A stretch of DNA of 64,000 nt from Dokdonia pacifica (lineage in GTDB: Bacteria > Bacteroidota > Bacteroidia > Flavobacteriales > Flavobacteriaceae): assembly GCF_900188275.1 (NCBI RefSeq), contig NZ_FZNY01000005.1:62001-126000 (forward strand), read 5' to 3'. Shown in pieces: positions 27,171 to 35,176 of the stretch (positions are counted from its first letter, which is position 1; each line of letters opens with the position of its first letter). Below the pieces are notes generated by a model. The model did no database searches and had not been told where the DNA came from. It saw only the letters and a list, made by a program, of their open reading frames with translations. Position numbers and translations under genes: made by a program.

Positions 27171-28970
27171 TTAATTAATCATTACCATGGCACCTTTTAT
27201 GGTTGTATTCATACCTCCGTTAATTTGCGCAGACATACTTGCCTTTGCATTAAGTTGTGCACTTGCCGTAAGTTTTACATTAGTTCCTTTTACAGTCACA
27301 TCACCAGGTGAGGATTCTATATTTACACCTTGTTTTCCTTTTATAGTTACTTTTTGATTTGCTTCTATATTTATATTTTTAGGACTCTTTATATCAATAC
27401 CAGATGAAGACATAACTATACTGTTATTGCTTTCATCTTTAACTGTAATTTTTTTGTCTTTATCACTTATAATAATGGTGTTTTTATGAGGTGTCTCAAT
27501 CGTGAAAATTTTATTTTCATCATCAAATTCAATAAAGATTTTTGAATTTGACACAATAGCTTTTTTACTATTTTTCTTATTCGGAGTTAGTCCTTTAAAT
27601 GGCTTATGTTTTGTATTACTATATACACTTCCAAGTATAATTGGATATCGAGGATCTTCATTTAAGAAACCTACTACTACCTCATCACCTACTTCCGGAA
27701 GAAAAAAGACACCTGCTCCATTTGTAGAATAAAAATTAGTCAATCGTGCCCATATTCCTTCTCCTTTCTTATCAAATAGAGGAATTTCAACTAAGATTCG
27801 ATATTGATTATCTGGATCTTCATCAATCTTTTTTACAGTTGCATTAAACAAACCTTGAGCTCCTGGTAATAATCCTGAAGCTGGAGGAGCCATTACATCT
27901 GGTTCTTCTGTAAACCATACAGTAGAAAGTCCTATAGAAGCTTCTGTTATCCAATCTCCATTAGAGATTGTGTGTACAATTCCAGAAACTAAATGATCAC
28001 CATTAAAACGCTCCCCTAATCCATCTAACGTAATATACTTTCCGGGCTCAACTACTTCTGTGCCTTGAAACTTCATTTCTCCTTGAATTTTGGAGTAACT
28101 ACTTTTAACCAATTGTGCCTTTGACCAATCTGTTAAGGATTTAGCTTCTATAGGTGTTGAGCTTTGCAAGTCATATTCTGAAAGCCCTACCACCTCTGAT
28201 AATTTTTTTGAAGAAATATTTCCAGCTCCTGCATAACTATTTGAAGCTTGTCCTATTGCTTTCTTTTGTGTTTTATAATCCCATCCAATTGCTTTTACAT
28301 TAGATAATTGTGTAATTGCATTCAGGTCTGCATTAAACTCCATGAGATTATTCCCATACTCTATCTCTAATACAGGCTTTGTGTCTTTTGTAGGAGGAAA
28401 GACAGCTATCTTTCCATCAAGAGTAGTAACTATCATTCCATTTGCTTCTGCTCTAGCTAACATGAAGTCCCAATCTGTAGTATAATATTGTACTTGCTCT
28501 TCCCAAACGATAGAAGTTGCTGTTACACTAGAAGATAAGCCTGAATAATTTTTGATAATTGAACTTATAATATCACTATCCTTCTTTTTAAGGAAAACTT
28601 CGCTTTTTCTCCCAACAATCATTTTTATAGCCTCATCCCTACATTCTACTTCGAGTATCGTTCCTTTTGTTTCATCTATTCTAAGGCTTTGTTTTGTAAC
28701 TATTCCTTTAAAAATGGTGTCATTTTTAGACTCATAGCCGGCTTCAATCGTGATTTTATTACCTGGAACAAATGTATTTGAAGAACTTACTGGAAACGTA
28801 CCAATATCTACCTGTCCATCTAATATTATAATAGAAGCTTTAGATATCCTATTGAGATATTTCTCAACAGTAATACTTTCTATCAATAATTCATCAGAAA
28901 TAGCTTTTCCTGAAACTTTGATTGAAAATGTAGCTAAGCCACCAAAGGGTATGTTTGTAGATGCACTCAT
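27171..28970 (-). CDS. VgrG-like spike/hub protein (Afp8-like)
   Basis: A 599-aa protein combining a gp27-like hub (about 1-350) and a gp5-like part. Residues about 375-460 are an OB-fold with YRILVEIPLFD, GIWARLTNFYSTNGAGVFFLPEVGDEVVVGF and NEDPRYPIILGSVYS. Residues 465-599 form a repetitive beta-helix (NINIEANQKVTIKGKQGVNI, ending TTIKGAMVMIN), the membrane-puncturing needle. It forms a trimer tipped by the PAAR protein. Its start overlaps the stop of the LysM hub gene in ATGA. No C-terminal effector extension is present. Confidence 0.95.
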   Translation of the reverse strand: MSASTNIPFGGLATFSIKVSGKAISDELLIESITVEKYLNRISKASIIILDGQVDIGTFPVSSSNTFVPGNKITIEAGYESKNDTIFKGIVTKQSLRIDETKGTILEVECRDEAIKMIVGRKSEVFLKKKDSDIISSIIKNYSGLSSSVTATSIVWEEQVQYYTTDWDFMLARAEANGMIVTTLDGKIAVFPPTKDTKPVLEIEYGNNLMEFNADLNAITQLSNVKAIGWDYKTQKKAIGQASNSYAGAGNISSKKLSEVVGLSEYDLQSSTPIEAKSLTDWSKAQLVKSSYSKIQGEMKFQGTEVVEPGKYITLDGLGERFNGDHLVSGIVHTISNGDWITEASIGLSTVWFTEEPDVMAPPASGLLPGAQGLFNATVKKIDEDPDNQYRILVEIPLFDKKGEGIWARLTNFYSTNGAGVFFLPEVGDEVVVGFLNEDPRYPIILGSVYSNTKHKPFKGLTPNKKNSKKAIVSNSKIFIEFDDENKIFTIETPHKNTIIISDKDKKITVKDESNNSIVMSSSGIDIKSPKNINIEANQKVTIKGKQGVNIESSPGDVTVKGTNVKLTASAQLNAKASMSAQINGGMNTTIKGAMVMIN

Positions 28971-29641
28971 TCGGGTTTTATTATTGGAGGAAAAATTAAT
29001 TCCAGCCCTCCTCTTAGATTTCTAAATTTATTAAGATCATTATATTGAGCTACCTGAACATAATAGTATGGAGTATCCCAAATTTTATTTGATAGTTGAG
29101 GTAAATTCTCCCCTTCCTCTACATCGACAAGATGTGTTATATCTGGTGATGTTTTCTTTTCTTTCTTCTTTGCCTTTTTTGGAGCTATATATTCACCAAA
29201 ACTTAAAGACACTTTGGCTCTTAATGGATCCCCATTAGGTTTAAATAGTGTATACTCAGTATTAAATGTTTTAAGTACACTATCAAATATTTGCCCTTGC
29301 CCCCATTGAATTCTCACATAATTAGGCCTATGGATTTTACCTTGATAAGTATAAACAACCGTTTCTAGATCTTTTATTTCTTTTATCATATCTAGACGAC
29401 TCCTATCTACAACACCTGTACAATCTATAATAATATCAAAGTTCAATTCTATACTAGGCGTACTCCTATACTTTTGAGAAGAAGTACTAGAATCTAATGG
29501 TTGTTTATTACTGTAAGTGATCTTTCTATTCCATTTAATAGACTTGGGATTAATCATTACTGTGTATGGATTTATTCCAGCAGTAGGATTCATAAAACTC
29601 CCATCACTATATGGAGTCATTTTTAAATATTTTAATCCCAT
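28967..29641 (-). CDS. LysM-domain hub protein (Afp7-like)
   Basis: A 224-aa protein that links tube and hub in eCIS and T4-like tails (gp53/gp54-like role). The N-terminal part has PYTVMINPKSIKWNRKITYSN, typical of eCIS LysM proteins; residues about 172-222 (LVDVEEGENLPQLSNKIWDTPYYYVQVAQYN) form the LysM-like domain ending in a proline-rich LIFPPI. It overlaps the VgrG-like gene by 4 bp. Confidence 0.88.
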   Translation of the reverse strand: MGLKYLKMTPYSDGSFMNPTAGINPYTVMINPKSIKWNRKITYSNKQPLDSSTSSQKYRSTPSIELNFDIIIDCTGVVDRSRLDMIKEIKDLETVVYTYQGKIHRPNYVRIQWGQGQIFDSVLKTFNTEYTLFKPNGDPLRAKVSLSFGEYIAPKKAKKKEKKTSPDITHLVDVEEGENLPQLSNKIWDTPYYYVQVAQYNDLNKFRNLRGGLELIFPPIIKPE

Positions 29642-29649
29642 GACGTATA

Positions 29650-29823
29650 CTATCTATTAAAGTGTGTCTTCTTATTTAAATCAGAAATCATACGTTTACA
29701 AGACTCTAGTAATTCTAGTTTCATAGCCATAAAATCTTCTGTTTTTTTATCATTTTCTATGGTAGAATCTATGGTTGTCCTTACTTCTGTTTTAATAATA
29801 AGTTCTCTTATTTCTATAGGCAT
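29650..29823 (-). CDS. DUF5908-family small eCIS protein (Afp6-like), 57 aa
   Basis: A short minus-strand gene, ATG at 29823 and TAG at 29650, that is easy to overlook. The start MPIEIRELIIKTEV matches DUF5908, a family of about 60-aa proteins that occurs in eCIS loci between tube and hub genes. The rest is helical and ends in HFNR. It sits 8 bp before the LysM gene and 19 bp after the second tube gene, in the position of afp6. The function of the family is not established; a small baseplate or assembly factor is likely. Confidence 0.8.
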   Translation of the reverse strand: MPIEIRELIIKTEVRTTIDSTIENDKKTEDFMAMKLELLESCKRMISDLNKKTHFNR

Positions 29824-29842
29824 ACTATTATAAATTAAGGCA

Positions 29843-30319
29843 TTAACTTACCGGAGAAATAGTAAAATAAGTATATGCTAGTTCTATGGATTCTATAAGA
29901 ATTTCACTTTGCTGTGACTTAAGATCAGAAACCGAATACTTCACTGGATATGCTTTATAAAAAACCCATTTCATAGACACTATACCATTCTTGTCTAATA
30001 AATTAACAGATATATCTTTTGTAGTAATAGGTTTTGATAATCCTCCATCTATACTATCAACACACCATGTTAACAAGGACGATGTATCTAAAACCAACGC
30101 TCTTTTAAGCACTAAATTCTTACTAGAAGACCCTGTAGGAAGTCTATATTTATATTGGTTTTCACCACCTCCTACAATATCTTCTACATTTAGTTCTTTA
30201 GAGATACCAGACACTTCTTGAAAATCAACATTAAGTTCATCTCCAAGCGAAACAGAAAAGTAAAACCCTACAGGGTATTTACCTACCTTTTCCTCTTTAG
30301 ATTTTTGATTATCCTCCAT
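29843..30319 (-). CDS. Inner tube protein 2 (Afp5-like, gp19/Hcp-like fold)
   Basis: A 158-aa phage-tail tube protein. Visible family features are PVGFYFSVSLGDELNVDFQEVSGISKELNVEDIVGG (15-50) with the F..V.G motif, LVLKRALVLDTSSLLTWC (69-86) and a C-terminal SIELAYTYFTI. It differs from the neighbouring tube protein and probably makes the first tube ring contacting the hub, as Afp5 does. It overlaps the upstream tube gene by 11 bp. Confidence 0.9.
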   Translation of the reverse strand: MEDNQKSKEEKVGKYPVGFYFSVSLGDELNVDFQEVSGISKELNVEDIVGGGENQYKYRLPTGSSSKNLVLKRALVLDTSSLLTWCVDSIDGGLSKPITTKDISVNLLDKNGIVSMKWVFYKAYPVKYSVSDLKSQQSEILIESIELAYTYFTISPVS

Positions 30320-30773
30320 TTGTTATTACAAGTTCTTCATGGGCAATTTCTATCGTATCTATAGCAACTTCATTCCCGTCAGATTTTAAATCTGTACTAG
30401 AAATCTTTGTTGGCCATGCATTATTGAGTTGCCATTGCATTGTTACCTCTCCAGACTCATCCAATAGTTTTATAAGAACTGTTCTTCTTTTAATGGTATT
30501 CATCTTTATTTCTGCATGCCAATCCCAGAATTTATTATCATTTACAAAAACACCACGTTTCATAGTGACATTTCCATATTTGGCAATACCAGGCATTTTT
30601 TCTGTTGAAAAAAGAGGGCTATTACTCTTGCGATATTCAATGATTTGATTTTCGACATCCATTCCAGACACTTCCTGAAATGCAACTCCTTTTAATTCAT
30701 CTCCTAAATCTACTTCAAATCGAAACTTTGGCATGGGCCACGTTGCGCCTTGTGCGCTTCCATCATCTGCCAT
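30309..30773 (-). CDS. Inner tube protein 1 (Afp1-like, major tube)
   Basis: A 154-aa tube protein with the same fold pattern as its neighbour: WPMPKFRFEVDLGDELKGVAFQEVSGMDVENQIIEY (12-47), VTMKRGVFVNDNKFWDWH and a C-terminal EVAIDTIEIAHEELVI. Placed directly after the sheath gene, it is most likely the main tube subunit forming the cargo channel. Together with the 158-aa protein this is one of the two tube genes in the locus. Confidence 0.92.
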   Translation of the reverse strand: MADDGSAQGATWPMPKFRFEVDLGDELKGVAFQEVSGMDVENQIIEYRKSNSPLFSTEKMPGIAKYGNVTMKRGVFVNDNKFWDWHAEIKMNTIKRRTVLIKLLDESGEVTMQWQLNNAWPTKISSTDLKSDGNEVAIDTIEIAHEELVITNGG

Positions 30774-30835
30774 AATTATATGTTTTTATATTAATTAATA
30801 AATATGTTTTAAAATTAAATTGGGCTAGAACCATT

Positions 30836-32416
30836 CTAACTAGATTTAGCCATTTGTTGCTGGAATGTCAATACAATAAATTCTGCAGGACGTACAACAG
30901 CTACTTTAATAGTTACATTCATAAACCCTTTTAGGATATCTTCAGAAGTCATTGTTGTTCCAAGACCGCACTCTACAGAAAAAGCATCTGCAGCACTAGC
31001 ACCTTGAAGTCCTCCTTGTTTCCAGATATCATTCAAGAACCCACCTATCATAGCTTTTACTGCTTCCCAGGTATTCTTTGTATTAGGTTCAAATACATAT
31101 GCATTTGCAGCGAGTTTACACGACTGTTCTAGGAAGTTCATTGTTCTTCGTACAGATAGGTATCTCCAGTCCAAACTATTGGCATCTAGTGTTCTTGCTC
31201 CCCATACTAATATTCCTAAACCATTAAAAAACCGAATAGCATTAATAGCTTTTCCTGAAATAGCATCTACATTAAGATCGCCTTGTTGCGCTTCAGATAA
31301 TTTAATAGGTAATCCTACAGCACCTACAATAGATGTGTTGGCAGGTGCTTGCCAAGGTCCTACTTCATTATCAGTCTTGGTAATCACTCCAGCCATACCG
31401 CCACTAGGAGGTAATATATTGGCATCTGCCAGTACTGTATTAATAATCATACTATACTCTGGACTTGCTGTGATTAACGAATTATTATACTGACTCACGG
31501 TAAGCGGATCTCCCGGAGGATTTTCTATATTGGAAATAATTGTTTTTACCACCTCATTAGGACTTGAAGCGGGACTCAATAAGGGTTCTAATTGCTTGAG
31601 ATCACCTCCAAATAAATTAGTGTAATCTATATCACTTCCCTGCATAATGGTCGTTCCTATAAAAGGATAATAAGAAGTTCCATAATCTAAGCCATTAGAC
31701 CCTGTACCATTTCTAAATGCAGTAATATCATCCATATATTTAATAGGATCTGGATTACGTCCTCCTATAACATCAAATATGCTTACGGCTGTTTGCATCG
31801 TAGAACTTTGCAATAACATTTCTTGCATTAAAGCCGCATTATTATCTACAGATAATAAAGTCGCTTCTGGGCAGATATACATGGTAGGTTCTTGCTCATT
31901 CTTTAAATAGCCCAACCCATTTGTAAGATCATTTACCTGTACATTAGGATTTACAATTTGATCCCCTGGGGCCATTGGTGTTCCAGAAAGAGGTCCATAC
32001 GTTCCTACAGAAACAATATAGGCATCTCCTCCTCCATTATTATAAAACAACTTCACACTATTATAGAGATAATAAATAGAGTTTGGGTCTGGAACTATAG
32101 AGTAATAGTCTCCAGCAATCATGAGATAATCCCCTTTTTCAGGTTTACTATCTTGTTTTACTAAGTAATACTGTGGTTTATATTGCTTTGCAGCATCTGC
32201 TGGTGGTGCTGGATTTGGATAACAAAATATAGTCTCAAAATCTGCGAATGACGTAATCTTTGTGGGTACATTCGTATACGATTTCCCTTCGTACATAGCT
32301 TGTGGTGTATATCCAATAAATGCCGGTACAGCTGTTGCAATAGGCACAACCGCATTTGGAAAAGCATTAATCTCATTGATATAAACCCCTGGAGATTTAA
32401 TAGTTGATAAATTCAT
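30836..32416 (-). CDS. Contractile sheath protein (Afp2-like)
   Basis: A 526-aa phage-type sheath protein. The start NLSTIKSPGVYINEINAFPNAVVPIATAVPAFIGYTP is the classical sheath N-terminus, and the C-terminal half carries LGILVWGARTLD, WRYLSVRRTMNFLEQSC and VRPAEFIVLTFQQQMAKSS. This is the only sheath gene in the locus, whereas AFP and PVC have three paralogues, so the sheath should be homopolymeric. Contraction drives the inner tube through the target envelope. Confidence 0.97.
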   Translation of the reverse strand: MNLSTIKSPGVYINEINAFPNAVVPIATAVPAFIGYTPQAMYEGKSYTNVPTKITSFADFETIFCYPNPAPPADAAKQYKPQYYLVKQDSKPEKGDYLMIAGDYYSIVPDPNSIYYLYNSVKLFYNNGGGDAYIVSVGTYGPLSGTPMAPGDQIVNPNVQVNDLTNGLGYLKNEQEPTMYICPEATLLSVDNNAALMQEMLLQSSTMQTAVSIFDVIGGRNPDPIKYMDDITAFRNGTGSNGLDYGTSYYPFIGTTIMQGSDIDYTNLFGGDLKQLEPLLSPASSPNEVVKTIISNIENPPGDPLTVSQYNNSLITASPEYSMIINTVLADANILPPSGGMAGVITKTDNEVGPWQAPANTSIVGAVGLPIKLSEAQQGDLNVDAISGKAINAIRFFNGLGILVWGARTLDANSLDWRYLSVRRTMNFLEQSCKLAANAYVFEPNTKNTWEAVKAMIGGFLNDIWKQGGLQGASAADAFSVECGLGTTMTSEDILKGFMNVTIKVAVVRPAEFIVLTFQQQMAKSS

Positions 32417-32449
32417 AGAACATTGTTGTTACATTGATATTTGTTTTAG

Positions 32450-33265
32450 TTATATATATATGTATAAAGGCGATGCAAGCTGAGTTATATCGCCTTCTGT
32501 ATATGTTTCGACAGTAGTACTTGCAATAGGTAATCCATTTATAATAGTTTGTGTACGCGGGTTTCCTAAGTTGGTTGTAGTACCTATCAGATTAAATCTA
32601 TGGATGACTTTTCTACTTATTGGTAATTTTAGAGTTCCAGAAGAAAACAAAAGTGCTTTTTCATTATTTGGCAATGTCACTTCTGTAGGCCCTTCAAATT
32701 GAATATCGGAATCACTTTGTATTTCTAGTTTTTCAAAATGTAGATTGCTCTTATTAATGATATAATAACGCCATTGCGTTTTCTGAGCATCAAATTTGAT
32801 TTTGTAATCAGGGTTGTTTCCGCTTTCGCGAAAGCGTATAATAGCATCATACCCTATAGTAATTGAAAAAGAAATTGTAGCGGTATTTACAGGGGTGAAT
32901 TTTGCATTTAAAACAGACACTTCTCCTTCACTGGAAACCTCTGAACTATTAAAAGAGAATATGCCAGTTTTCGAAATAGGATAGCTTGTAAAAACAGTAA
33001 AATATGGGTCTAAAGAGGTTACATCAAATGTAAATGATGTTTCATTATCTGTAGTGGTTAGGTAATCTAAAAAGTCTTTTATTGTTTGATCTGTTGTAGC
33101 ATAAAATGAAAAACCAAGAGGTGTTTTTTGAAGAAGTAAACCATATTTATTCATTAAACGTTGGGTCGCTAAAGACGGCATATACACTAAATCTTGGCAT
33201 ATCCCATCTGCATAATACGTATGCTCAATGGTTATAGAAAACAATAAGGAAAAATGTGATGTCAT
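32450..33265 (-). CDS. Unrecognised eCIS-locus protein between terminator and sheath genes
   Basis: A 271-aa, beta-rich cytoplasmic protein of unknown family. It begins SHFSLLFSITIEHTYYADGICQDLVYMPSLATQRLMNKYGLLLQKT; later parts alternate strands and short loops and end LASPLYIYI. Its start overlaps the DUF4255 stop in ATGA, so it is probably made with the tube terminator. Position suggests a cap, cap-adaptor or outer-surface component. A perfect CGCTTTCGCGAAAGCG palindrome (32821-32836) is read here as RFRESG. No catalytic motif is visible. Confidence 0.55.
   Translation of the reverse strand: MTSHFSLLFSITIEHTYYADGICQDLVYMPSLATQRLMNKYGLLLQKTPLGFSFYATTDQTIKDFLDYLTTTDNETSFTFDVTSLDPYFTVFTSYPISKTGIFSFNSSEVSSEGEVSVLNAKFTPVNTATISFSITIGYDAIIRFRESGNNPDYKIKFDAQKTQWRYYIINKSNLHFEKLEIQSDSDIQFEGPTEVTLPNNEKALLFSSGTLKLPISRKVIHRFNLIGTTTNLGNPRTQTIINGLPIASTTVETYTEGDITQLASPLYIYI
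32821..32836. repeat. CGCTTTCGCGAAAGCG palindrome in an eCIS gene
   Basis: Perfect 16-bp copy, read as RFRES on the minus strand, a different frame from the AFAKA copies. Confidence 0.9.
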
Positions 33266-33834
33266 GGAGTAGAATGATTTGAAATGTTAGTAATCTTAGG
33301 GACAAACTCATCTATACCTGTAGATGCAATCGTTATTAATCGCATTTTATAAATAACAGACGGTTGGTATTTTGCACCTAATGCGCTCCATAAGTTATGC
33401 ATTTGCATATAATCTCCTCCTTTTTGAAAATCAAAATCTAATTTTTGAAGCCCTTTGGGAATATCAGAGTTTGTAGAAGCATCTAATATTTGATGCTCTT
33501 GAAAAAACTCTATAGATGCATTCAAAAACTTTAAAGTTTCATTATAATCATCAAAGTAAGAGGTGACTAACAAAAATATATTGTATCGTTCTGATGGTGG
33601 TGTTGCAACATAATTACCATCTGATAACTTTTGATTTTTAGCATAAAATGATTTTACCGTTTCTTGATCTACATGTATTAAGGAAAGAATAATTTTATTT
33701 TGATTTCCTACAGGTATTGCACCACTTTGATCTACAATAGTATTGATGACTACTTTATCTTCATCTACACCAAATTTATTTTTAATAAACTGATTAAAAA
33801 CAGACTGTGTATATTGAAATGCTTCGTGTATCAT
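33262..33834 (-). CDS. DUF4255 (Pvc16_N) tube terminator protein, Afp16-like
   Basis: A 190-aa protein and first gene of the eCIS operon. It has the family pattern of an N-terminal helix, KVVINTIVDQSGAI, NKIILSLIHVDQE, then YNIFLLVTSYFDDYNETLKFLNASIEFFQEHQIL and NLWSALGAKYQPSVIYKMRLITI. Afp16-type proteins cap the distal end of tube and sheath and determine length together with the tape measure. In AFP/PVC this gene comes last; here it comes first, as seen in some Bacteroidota loci. Confidence 0.93.
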   Translation of the reverse strand: MIHEAFQYTQSVFNQFIKNKFGVDEDKVVINTIVDQSGAIPVGNQNKIILSLIHVDQETVKSFYAKNQKLSDGNYVATPPSERYNIFLLVTSYFDDYNETLKFLNASIEFFQEHQILDASTNSDIPKGLQKLDFDFQKGGDYMQMHNLWSALGAKYQPSVIYKMRLITIASTGIDEFVPKITNISNHSTP

Positions 33835-33939
33835 ATAATTATGCTTTCAAGTTGTATATACATACTATAAAACAACCAGCATAAAACTATGAATACTAAA
33901 CAGATAGAAGCTATTTAATGCGTATACGTTTTATATACA

Positions 33940-33983
33940 CAAGTATAGATTATGATATAAGCCGTAGACAAATCGTAGACAAA
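33940..33983 (-). promoter_or_regulatory. Candidate eCIS operon promoter with tandem direct-repeat operator
   Basis: On the minus strand TTTGTCTACG occurs twice (33974-33983 and 33963-33972) with an 11-bp period, close to one helical turn. The TTG inside the proximal repeat is followed after 21 bp by TATACTTG (33940-33947), a near match to the Bacteroidota consensus TTG-N17-23-TANNTTTG. Transcription would start about 100 bp before the DUF4255 start codon. The repeat overlapping the upstream element suggests an activator site, with the adjacent LuxR-type regulator as the obvious candidate. This is motif-based inference. Confidence 0.4.
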
Positions 33984-34045
33984 CACTTCTAGAGCAAAAA
34001 AATAATTTAGTATACTTATGGGAAAATCAGATAACTAGCTAGTAA

Positions 34046-34906
34046 CTAATTTGAAAAAGAACGTAAATAAAGGCGTAAATCTTGATTTTTTGATAAAGTC
34101 ATTTTCTTTTTTAAACGATACTTATGTGTACGCACACTTTCTTGATTAATTCCTAACACATGAGTAATATCTTCATTAGACATATTCATTTTTAAATAGC
34201 AGCAATATTTTAAATCTTTATTGGTGAGATCTGGAAACTTACTTGATAATTTTTTCAAAAATTGAGGACTTATATTTTCAAAGTATAATTTAAAATCTTC
34301 CCAATGTTTTGTGTCTTTTATATTTAGTTTTATTGTGTTTACAATAGACATTAGTTTTGTTCTTACTGGATGATCTACATCGGGGTATATATCTTGAATA
34401 CGGTCCTTAATCTTAGAAAGTGTAGTTGCTTTCTGATCTAATTCCATAATATACCTTGCTAAATTTTTATTTTCATGTACAAAACTAGTTTGATGTATTT
34501 TTGGAGCCCTATGTGTAGTAGTATTCTTTTTAATCTTAAGAGCTAAATTAAGAATGCTCTTTACATTAGTATTTAAAAGATGATCTCTTATTGCCGATTC
34601 GTAGGATTGTGTAAATAGTATCATATCTATATCCTGTACATCTATTGTTGTATGCGATCGCGTAAGGCATAGTATCGGAATTGACTTTAGGTCTTTATAT
34701 TTATATAAAGTATGGATTAAATCTTGTGTATTTCTAAAGTAAAAAATAAGTAACGTTGGAGATAACGATTTTGATATATGTATACAGTCTGGTATTCTCG
34801 TTGCCGTGATAAATGAGTAATGACTAAATCCTTTTAAACTTCTTATGATAGAAGCCAAAGAAGAAGAGATATCACTTCCAATGAGGATATATTCACTTTT
34901 TTCCAC
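34046..34906 (-). CDS. LuxR-type transcriptional regulator with degenerate receiver-like domain
   Basis: A 286-aa protein starting at GTG 34906. Residues 1-110 look like a receiver fold (YILIGSDISSSLASIIRSL...PTLLIFYFRN...SIPILCLT), but the phospho-acceptor aspartate position after the third strand is not occupied by a normal Asp context (LLIFYFRNT). Residues about 155-210 are helical. Residues 212-281 are a Bacteroidota-type LuxR/GerE helix-turn-helix: FPDLTNKDLKYCCYLKMNMSNEDI followed by LGINQESVRTHKYRLKKKM. The gene ends 211 bp before the eCIS operon start on the same strand and probably controls it. Signal sensing without phosphorylation is an inference from the missing aspartate. Confidence 0.75.
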   Translation of the reverse strand: MEKSEYILIGSDISSSLASIIRSLKGFSHYSFITATRIPDCIHISKSLSPTLLIFYFRNTQDLIHTLYKYKDLKSIPILCLTRSHTTIDVQDIDMILFTQSYESAIRDHLLNTNVKSILNLALKIKKNTTTHRAPKIHQTSFVHENKNLARYIMELDQKATTLSKIKDRIQDIYPDVDHPVRTKLMSIVNTIKLNIKDTKHWEDFKLYFENISPQFLKKLSSKFPDLTNKDLKYCCYLKMNMSNEDITHVLGINQESVRTHKYRLKKKMTLSKNQDLRLYLRSFSN

Positions 34907-35129
34907 GAGTATATTAGAATAACTTTATAGCGTATTATAACCTACGATTACTACTATAATTTTGGGTTGATTATACCGCTATAACTGTTAACATAGTATA
35001 GCGATACATTTTCTGTAAATGATTTGTTAAATATATTCTTGAAAATTATGAGAAATAAAAGTAGAATATATACGTAAAAACACCTATTTATAAAATTGAT
35101 TACAAAGAGATTACATTTTTACATAAAAA

Positions 35130-35153
35130 AAAGCCCCTATATGAAGGGGCTTT
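35130..35153 (-). terminator. Rho-independent terminator of the T9SS protein gene
   Basis: AAAGCCCCT (35130-35138) pairs with AGGGGCTTT (35145-35153) around a 6-nt loop, followed on the minus strand by a run of T. It lies 24 bp past the stop of the 1424-aa gene and isolates it from the regulator gene. Confidence 0.9.
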
Positions 35154-35176
35154 CCTACTATATAAAATTATTGAAG

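Noticed and set aside
6361-33834. Prophage
   Set aside because: No capsid, portal, terminase, integrase or replication genes; ATPase, DUF4157, DUF4255 and CIS tape measure are eCIS hallmarks.
6361-33834. Type VI secretion system
   Set aside because: No membrane-complex genes (TssJ/L/M) or ClpV; the AAA+ protein is of the eCIS type.
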